The translations under genes were made by a program, and so were the position numbers. From JAGXTF01 sp038317095 (GTDB taxonomy: Bacteria > Bacteroidota > Bacteroidia > NS11-12g > UBA955): DNA of 38,301 bases. Location: assembly GCA_038317095.1 (NCBI GenBank), contig JBBQBB010000031.1, forward strand, positions 1-38,301, given 5' to 3'. This document shows, piece by piece, positions 33,307 through 38,301 of the stretch. The notes below the pieces were generated by a model, which saw nothing but the letters and a program-made list of their open reading frames with translations, searched no databases and was not told the origin of the DNA. How positions within the stretch are numbered: the first letter of the stretch is position 1; every line of letters begins with the position of its first letter.

Positions 33307-34944
33307 TTATTGCAAGCTTCCACCCGCGTTTTGTAAATATTTCTGGCCACCTGGTCCCATAGCTCTTATTTCAGAAAACTGAATAAAATCACCAGGAGAA
33401 AGTTGGCCAATCATGCCAGATATGGGTGCCAAAGAAGCACCTTGCACGTTTTGCTCTTTAAATCCCGTTCTTTTGCCAAGGGCTGTAAACTTATAACCTA
33501 CCACAACGTATTTAACACCATCGTAAACAAAGTTTTCGAGTACTGCAGCGCATGTAGATTGTGCTTTAAGGATACTTAGTTTAATTGGGCCGCTAAAATC
33601 TATAGGGCCAATCATGAAAGTAGGGCGAGGCACGCGGCGAATTTTGAATCTTTTGGTTCCCATAGGAACAACACGATCTCCAATTTTTGCATTCACATTC
33701 ACAAAACACTCATTGCCTTTGCGAACTGGGCAACGCGCTTCATATTTACCACTTCCTGTATTCATCAAAGTCACATCTCCACCAGGAGAGGTAATACTTA
33801 CATTTACATCCTTTGGATTCACTCCTGCTACGGTGATGCTCAATGGATTAGGCAGACCCTCATAGATTACATTTAACTCATCCGCAGAAATTGCTGCAGA
33901 TGGCGCAAATACAGAATATTTGCCTTCTTCCATGACAACCTCTGTTCCACCACCTGGTTTAGGGATGGTAATACCCACTTTAAATGTGTATTCGCCAGGG
34001 GAAGAGCTAGATGCTTTGTATTTTCCTTTTCCCTCTTTAACTTCTACTGGGCTTCCGTTCACAGTCATTTTCATATCTGCTTTGGAGTCATATGCAGCCA
34101 AAATAATATCAGCTTCATACGTTTGGTTGGTTAAAACTGCACTTGTGGCTGCACGAATAACTGGAATAACGCTGTCAAATTTAAGTGAAGAGGCGCCTAC
34201 AGATTCTGCCAAAGCTTGGGCAATCTCAGATTCCATGGATAGTGCATCGTTTTCAATTTTGGTTAACAGTGCAAATACGCCTGCAAGAGGAGAATGTACT
34301 AGATACATAGATACCCATTTCTGTTCATTGCCTTCGCTGTCTTTAGAATCTTGGGCAAAAAGTGTAGCCTTTGATTTGATTGCATCTCTTTTGTTAATCA
34401 AAAACTTTTTGGTAGCTTCTTGGCCGCCCAATGCTGGATCTGCGATAGCTTTATCCAAAATAGCAAGCATTTGGTCGCGGGTTGCATTGATTGCAACCTG
34501 CAAATCTTTGCCATTTTTTCCGCCATCTTGCACATCAAAGTAGTTGCCATGCACCTCCATATTGTCGCCTTGGGTGAGTTCATTCAATCCACCTTTTACC
34601 AATTCGCCATCTGGGCTTGGTTTGCGACCTTCAGTTAATTTTAAAAGTTCTTTTTTAATACCTTCGATCCTACCGGTAAGCACATCTGTTAACTTGTGCA
34701 AACTTTCATAATGTTTACCAGCAGCTGCAGCACCGGCATTGCCTTGCTCCGCTTCTTTGGCTATGGATAATTTAATTTTGTCGTTCTTTTGCGCAATACT
34801 TGCTGTGGAGGTTGCTAATGAATTCTCCATCAAATTGAACGACTTGATAATTTCTTTAGATACGTTTAGGGCCAAAAGAGCTGTTAACACAAGATACATC
34901 ATGTTAATCATCTTTTGACGAGCTGATACTTTACCACCTGCCAT
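33307..34944 (-). CDS. gldM: GldM/PorM, T9SS motor and periplasmic shaft protein
   Basis: GldM spans the inner membrane once and, as a dimer, couples proton-driven rotation of GldL to the periplasmic apparatus. The 545 residues show a short cytoplasmic start (MAGGKVSARQK), a membrane helix at about 13-28 (INMMYLVLTALLALNVS) and a long periplasmic part with repeated beta domains, including NQTYEADIILAAYDSKAD, GKYSVFAPSAAISADELN in parts and MGTKRFKIRRVPRP. It lies 41 bases after gldL and 24 before gldN in the operon. No Shine-Dalgarno is seen before the ATG, unlike gldN. A complete second copy with a different C-terminus is at 29377-31011. Confidence 0.95.
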   Translation of the reverse strand: MAGGKVSARQKMINMMYLVLTALLALNVSKEIIKSFNLMENSLATSTASIAQKNDKIKLSIAKEAEQGNAGAAAAGKHYESLHKLTDVLTGRIEGIKKELLKLTEGRKPSPDGELVKGGLNELTQGDNMEVHGNYFDVQDGGKNGKDLQVAINATRDQMLAILDKAIADPALGGQEATKKFLINKRDAIKSKATLFAQDSKDSEGNEQKWVSMYLVHSPLAGVFALLTKIENDALSMESEIAQALAESVGASSLKFDSVIPVIRAATSAVLTNQTYEADIILAAYDSKADMKMTVNGSPVEVKEGKGKYKASSSSPGEYTFKVGITIPKPGGGTEVVMEEGKYSVFAPSAAISADELNVIYEGLPNPLSITVAGVNPKDVNVSITSPGGDVTLMNTGSGKYEARCPVRKGNECFVNVNAKIGDRVVPMGTKRFKIRRVPRPTFMIGPIDFSGPIKLSILKAQSTCAAVLENFVYDGVKYVVVGYKFTALGKRTGFKEQNVQGASLAPISGMIGQLSPGDFIQFSEIRAMGPGGQKYLQNAGGSLQ

Positions 34945-34985
34945 GTTTCTATTCTTTCTGTTTTATTGTGGTTGAATCAGGAAAA

Positions 34986-35645
34986 TTAGCGACTGCCACC
35001 CATGGCACCCAACATGTTTCCGTAAATTGTATTCAAATTGCCCAAATTGCGGTTCAATTTGCCCATTTCGTCTTTAAACTCGCTTGTTGCAGTTTCAGAA
35101 GCAGTCAAATTGCTCAATACGCTGCTTAAACCACCCGTGAAAGAACTCAATGAATCCGAAACCATAGCAGTACTTTTAGATATTTCATCCATATTCTTAG
35201 CCGCTTTGTTTGCATTGGTAGCGTACTCAGTAGTAGCAACAGAAGCAATAGAAATATCAGACATATCCTTTACATTGGTGCTTAACGATTGTAAACCAGT
35301 ACCAAGACTTTGAATCAAATCTGGACCAATTTTAGCTTCAGCCAACATTGCATCCAACTGCTGTGATATAGAACCTGATGCTTTCTTCTCTTTTTTGGTA
35401 GTTGGCTCTGCTCCTGCTAGTTCTGGATAAACCAATGACCAATCTGGATCCATATGAACTGGTTCAAATGCAGAAATAGCGAAGATACCTGCTTCTGTAA
35501 GTAGACCTACGGAAAGCATTAAATCAGCACCTTTCCAGTGTAGAATTTTAAATAGGGCACCTACGATTACAATCGCTGCACCGAAACCATAAATAAAGTT
35601 CATGGTTTGTTTCCACCTTTTTGATTCAAAGAAACTTTTGCTCAT
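34986..35645 (-). CDS. gldL: GldL/PorL, T9SS inner-membrane proton-channel motor
   Basis: GldL pentamers around a GldM dimer form the proton-driven motor of T9SS. The 219-residue protein has two N-terminal membrane helices (about 16-34 and 40-60). Glu51 lies in the second (SVGLLTEAGIFAISAFEP), matching the essential membrane glutamate known in Flavobacterium GldL. The rest is a cytoplasmic, Ser/Thr/Ala-rich helical tail with heptad-like spacing (coiled coil likely at 85-215), ending NMLGAMGGSR. It sits 69 bases after gldK and 41 before gldM. Only one gldL is present although gldM is doubled. Confidence 0.95.
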   Translation of the reverse strand: MSKSFFESKRWKQTMNFIYGFGAAIVIVGALFKILHWKGADLMLSVGLLTEAGIFAISAFEPVHMDPDWSLVYPELAGAEPTTKKEKKASGSISQQLDAMLAEAKIGPDLIQSLGTGLQSLSTNVKDMSDISIASVATTEYATNANKAAKNMDEISKSTAMVSDSLSSFTGGLSSVLSNLTASETATSEFKDEMGKLNRNLGNLNTIYGNMLGAMGGSR

Positions 35646-35714
35646 TGTTGTATATGTATTTTTAGTTTTTTGTTATTTTAAAATTTGAATTGTCTGTTTT
35701 ATACGCTGAAGTTT

Positions 35715-37097
35715 TTATTTTTTATCTTTGTTAGAACGACCGATGTAAGATTGAACGCAACGGAAACCAACATAACTTTTGGTTGTGTCTTGGTATTCAT
35801 AGGTACGTGCTCCATTTTCAATGAAATAAGCCACATCTTTCCAAGATCCACCGCGTATTACTTTGCGTTTCAGACTTATTGGAGTTGCTTTTGCTATATC
35901 GCCTCTTTCTGGTGTGCGGCGGTAATGTTCTCCATTCAAATCGTGAACAATAGAATTGTTCGCAACTTCCCATGTAGTAGAAGTCCACTCAGCCACATTA
36001 CCTGCCATGTTGTAAAGACCCCAATCATTTGGAAAATAAGAATCAGCGCGCACTGGATATACACCACCATCTGCGCCATAGTTACCACGCAATGGCTTAA
36101 AGTTAGCCAACATACAACCTTTGCTATTTCGGGCATAAGGACCACCCCAAGGGTATTTGTTCCCTATACGACCGCCACGTGCCGCATACTCCCACTCGTA
36201 TTCTGTCGGCAAACGGAAATCTTCCGTATTTGGCAAATAACCGGCTTGTTCCCAATAACTGGTTTTGCGAATGGTGCGCCAAGCACAAAACGCATTGGCT
36301 TGGTGCCAGTTGATACCAACTACAGGATAATCGTCATACTTTGGATGCCAGAAGTAAACGCGCGCCATAGGCTCATTATAAGAGTAGGTGAAATCGCGAA
36401 CCCAGCAAAGCGTATCTGGATAAATAAGGGTCTCTTCGCTTTTAATGTATTGGCTACGATCGCGATGCGGATCGTCTCTTCCTTCAATAAGGCTATACTT
36501 ATCTCGGTCTAGGTTTGCGGCTGCTACATAATCAAACCATTGGTATTTGTAAACCAATTTACGCGTATCTAGCTGGCGTTTGCCGCGGAAACGTTCGTTT
36601 TCAGGATAGTACATATCAGACAGTTCTTCTCTGAATTTATAAAAATCCACTTCTTTGTCATAATTAATGTACTTGTTGCCATTTTCGTCTTCTTGCGTAA
36701 AATAGCCATCGTCGTCAATGGTATAACGTGCGATAGAATCTACCACATGGTTTACAAACTGGCGATACTCGTTGTTGGTAATTTCAGTTTCATCCATCCA
36801 AAAGGCCACAACTGTCATCTGTTTGTTAGGCTGAATATAGGATTGGAAAATATCCTGATCTGCCTGTCCTGTATGGAAGGTTCCAGAAGGAATGTAAACT
36901 GTACCTGGAGGATTTGGGTGAAACCATGGTCTGCGACCAGGAACGCCAGTAAGATCTCCAGTATCGGCAGGGCCGCAGGCCATCATTGCAGTTGTTGCAA
37001 CAATTGCGGCGGTGCGCACCTTGCTGTTGGCGAAGGTACTTAGCAAATTCTTAACAAATTTGCTGTCTGAGATGATGCTCATCCACTTTCTTTTCAT
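35715..37097 (-). CDS. gldK: GldK/PorK lipoprotein, FGE-sulfatase-like domain
   Basis: GldK is an outer-membrane-associated lipoprotein that forms the periplasmic ring with GldN. From the ATG at 37095-37097 it has 460 residues. The N-terminus is unusually long before the lipobox TAMMAC, whose Cys is residue 41; a TTG at 37109 could add four residues. The body is a formylglycine-generating-enzyme fold used structurally: GTVYIPSGTFHTGQAD, FWMDETEITNNEYRQFV, NWHQANAFCAWR, FRLPTEYEWEYAARGG, NMAGNVAEWTS and VIRGGSWKDVAYF, ending FRCVQSYIG. Catalysis is not expected. It lies between porP/sprF and gldL and has its own promoter. Confidence 0.95.
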   Translation of the reverse strand: MKRKWMSIISDSKFVKNLLSTFANSKVRTAAIVATTAMMACGPADTGDLTGVPGRRPWFHPNPPGTVYIPSGTFHTGQADQDIFQSYIQPNKQMTVVAFWMDETEITNNEYRQFVNHVVDSIARYTIDDDGYFTQEDENGNKYINYDKEVDFYKFREELSDMYYPENERFRGKRQLDTRKLVYKYQWFDYVAAANLDRDKYSLIEGRDDPHRDRSQYIKSEETLIYPDTLCWVRDFTYSYNEPMARVYFWHPKYDDYPVVGINWHQANAFCAWRTIRKTSYWEQAGYLPNTEDFRLPTEYEWEYAARGGRIGNKYPWGGPYARNSKGCMLANFKPLRGNYGADGGVYPVRADSYFPNDWGLYNMAGNVAEWTSTTWEVANNSIVHDLNGEHYRRTPERGDIAKATPISLKRKVIRGGSWKDVAYFIENGARTYEYQDTTKSYVGFRCVQSYIGRSNKDKK

Positions 37098-37133
37098 TTG
37101 GTTGTTCAAATAAGTGTATTATTCGTGAAGTTG

Positions 37134-37163
37134 CAAAAATAGTCCTTTCGCATGAAAGTACAA
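37134..37163 (-). promoter_or_regulatory. Promoter of the gldKLMN operon
   Basis: On the minus strand the -7 box TATTTTTG (37134-37141) matches TAnnTTTG exactly, and TTG (37161-37163, preceded by C) lies 19 bases upstream as a partial -33 element. The leader to the gldK ATG would be about 30 bases. porP/sprF is upstream, so the core operon may also be read through from it. Confidence 0.55.
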
Positions 37164-37201
37164 GAATTTTTACAAACTCCACTATATAACGGTTGTAAAA
37201 C

Positions 37202-37221
37202 TATAATATTGTGTTATTATA
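37202..37221 (-). terminator. Weak AT-only hairpin after porP/sprF
   Basis: TATAATA and TATTATA (7 pairs, loop of six) stand just after the porP/sprF stop, followed on the minus strand by GTTTTAC. The stem has no G-C pair, so termination would be leaky at best. Confidence 0.3.
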
Positions 37222-37225
37222 AAAT

Positions 37226-38301
37226 TTATTCATTGTCAGGCTGACGCTGCATGTAGCGAGGGTGCCTGTAAGGTACATAAATTTTTTCTGGCAATTTAAT
37301 TCTGAAGCAATAATTTACTTGAAGTTCGTGTGTTCCACTGCTGCTTCTGCGCAAAGACTGCAAAGTAATATCATAAGAGTAACCTACACGCAAAGTTTGG
37401 TTGGCGTTGGGATCGTTAGAATTGCCTTTAATGGGTGGATAGTAGCCCAACATTAGAGATAGCGCATCCACACCTAGACCATAGGCACGCACGTTTATGC
37501 CACCTGCATATAAATTATTCCAAGTTACCATGCCTTGCAAATCCACTTGTGGTTTTACCAACCCAATTTCATTTACGGTTTTCACCAAAAGAGCAGGATC
37601 TAATGTTAAAGCAGGGTTGCCCATGAAATTTTCAATTTTCATTCCAGACATCAAATAAAAATGCCTTGCGGTTTGAATTTGAATATTTTGACTGCCTGTT
37701 CCATATTGATATTGTTGTGGCTTAATGTGAGACGAAGACAATCCCACATAAAAGTTGTTCATATTTGGGTTTTGGTAATAAATACCCGCGCCAAATGTAG
37801 TATGGGTAGCCCCCACTTTACCAGTTGGAATGCTAGGATCATTAATGTCATGCGCACGCATTTTGCCGCCATCCAATTCTTTCGTAAGGCTCACAAAATC
37901 TACCCCAAGACGAATACTACTTCCATCCGCCAGCGGATATGCGCCCGCCACTCCTCCGCGCAAATAGGTGTTTTTCTCATAAGCAACTACATCATTTATA
38001 AAACCCAAATACACACCGCCATAGTTTACGGTTTCATTTTCTTCACCCCCTTTTTTTGCAATGTTTATAGGTGCGTAAAAAGCAAAACCTGTGGTTTTTG
38101 GTGCAATGTTCTTGGTGAAATTATCAGTTACTGGCAAACCGCTTAGGGTTTTCTTTGCCGCAGTTTGGTCTTCCAAACCGCGCCACTGCTGGTGGGTAAT
38201 TGCATTTAAACAAAAACTACCTGAGGCACCGGCATACGCTGGATTTAATAAAACCTTATTAAATGTAAAGTGTGTGTAATAAGGATCTTGCTGGGCAAAT
38301 A
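37226..38301 (-). CDS. PorP/SprF family outer-membrane protein (partial, 5' end outside window)
   Basis: PorP/SprF-type beta-barrels accompany T9SS; SprF is tied to surface export of the adhesin SprB and PorP to the secretion apparatus. The frame is open to the window edge, with about 357 residues visible. Its start lacks the signal peptide but shows QQDPYYTHFTFNKVLLNPAYAG, in which the phrase F.FN...LNPAYAG is the family signature, then HQQWRGLEDQT. The end contains LRVGYSYDITL and a terminal basic stretch. The first ATG-like codon in the window (38176 region) is internal and should not be taken as the start. It is upstream of gldK on the same strand, as in the porP-porK-porL-porM-porN order. 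PorP and SprF cannot be told apart here. Confidence 0.88.
   Translation of the reverse strand, partial: FAQQDPYYTHFTFNKVLLNPAYAGASGSFCLNAITHQQWRGLEDQTAAKKTLSGLPVTDNFTKNIAPKTTGFAFYAPINIAKKGGEENETVNYGGVYLGFINDVVAYEKNTYLRGGVAGAYPLADGSSIRLGVDFVSLTKELDGGKMRAHDINDPSIPTGKVGATHTTFGAGIYYQNPNMNNFYVGLSSSHIKPQQYQYGTGSQNIQIQTARHFYLMSGMKIENFMGNPALTLDPALLVKTVNEIGLVKPQVDLQGMVTWNNLYAGGINVRAYGLGVDALSLMLGYYPPIKGNSNDPNANQTLRVGYSYDITLQSLRRSSSGTHELQVNYCFRIKLPEKIYVPYRHPRYMQRQPDNE

Noticed and set aside
1..38301. tRNA, rRNA, riboswitch, prophage or intact insertion sequence
   Set aside because: Gaps were read on both strands; no cloverleaf, B12-box, transposase or phage gene was recognised, although the CarH gene made a cobalamin riboswitch worth looking for.

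Overview
The window is a chromosomal segment of a Bacteroidota (Bacteroidetes) bacterium. The evidence is a type IX secretion / gliding core (porP/sprF, gldK, gldL, gldM, gldN), two exported proteins with T9SS-type C-terminal sorting domains, promoters of the phylum's TTTG-N19-TAnnTTTG form, and AT-rich DNA with few Shine-Dalgarno sequences. The genus cannot be named from the sequence. No rRNA, tRNA, CRISPR array or intact insertion sequence was seen.

Layout. 1-1435 (minus): tatC (cut by the window edge) and fabG. 1558-6027 (plus): a carotenoid operon made of a CarH-like B12-binding MerR regulator, crtI, crtB, crtZ and a fused CrtYc-CrtYd type lycopene cyclase. With GGPP supplied from elsewhere the predicted product is zeaxanthin. 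6028-8381: a short repeat-bearing gap, then recG. 8412-10298 (minus): two exported proteins of unknown function. 10547-11648 (plus): prfB, read through an in-frame TGA by programmed +1 frameshifting. 11649-14690 (minus): a tightly overlapping operon of methionine/glutamine-type aminotransferase, omega-amidase and two envelope proteins. 14824-16983 (plus): a YceI-family gene behind a striking tandem/palindromic operator and closed by a strong terminator, then a family 2 glycosyltransferase and rnhB. 17025-25493 (plus): a large BNR-repeat T9SS cargo protein, then guaA, a periplasmic-binding-fold protein, an RsmB-like RNA methyltransferase and a beta-helix T9SS cargo, the last four linked by overlaps. 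25494-28225 (minus): the classic DUF177 - rpmF - plsX - fabH operon with a well-formed promoter.

28306-38301 (minus): the T9SS locus. Transcription order is porP/sprF, gldK, gldL, gldM, gldN, terminator, a 1.1 kb non-coding gap with palindromic repeats, then a second gldM (intact) and a second gldN that is a pseudogene (one frameshift, one amber codon) with a decayed copy of the same terminator. A gldM-gldN-terminator block was therefore duplicated, and only the gldM half has kept an open frame.

Several genes appear to start at codons other than ATG (GTG in recG and prfB, TTG in the lycopene cyclase and DUF177 genes, CTG in the RsmB-like gene, no standard start at all in rnhB). Several -7 promoter elements lie only 4-11 bases from the start codon, which suggests leaderless or nearly leaderless mRNAs.
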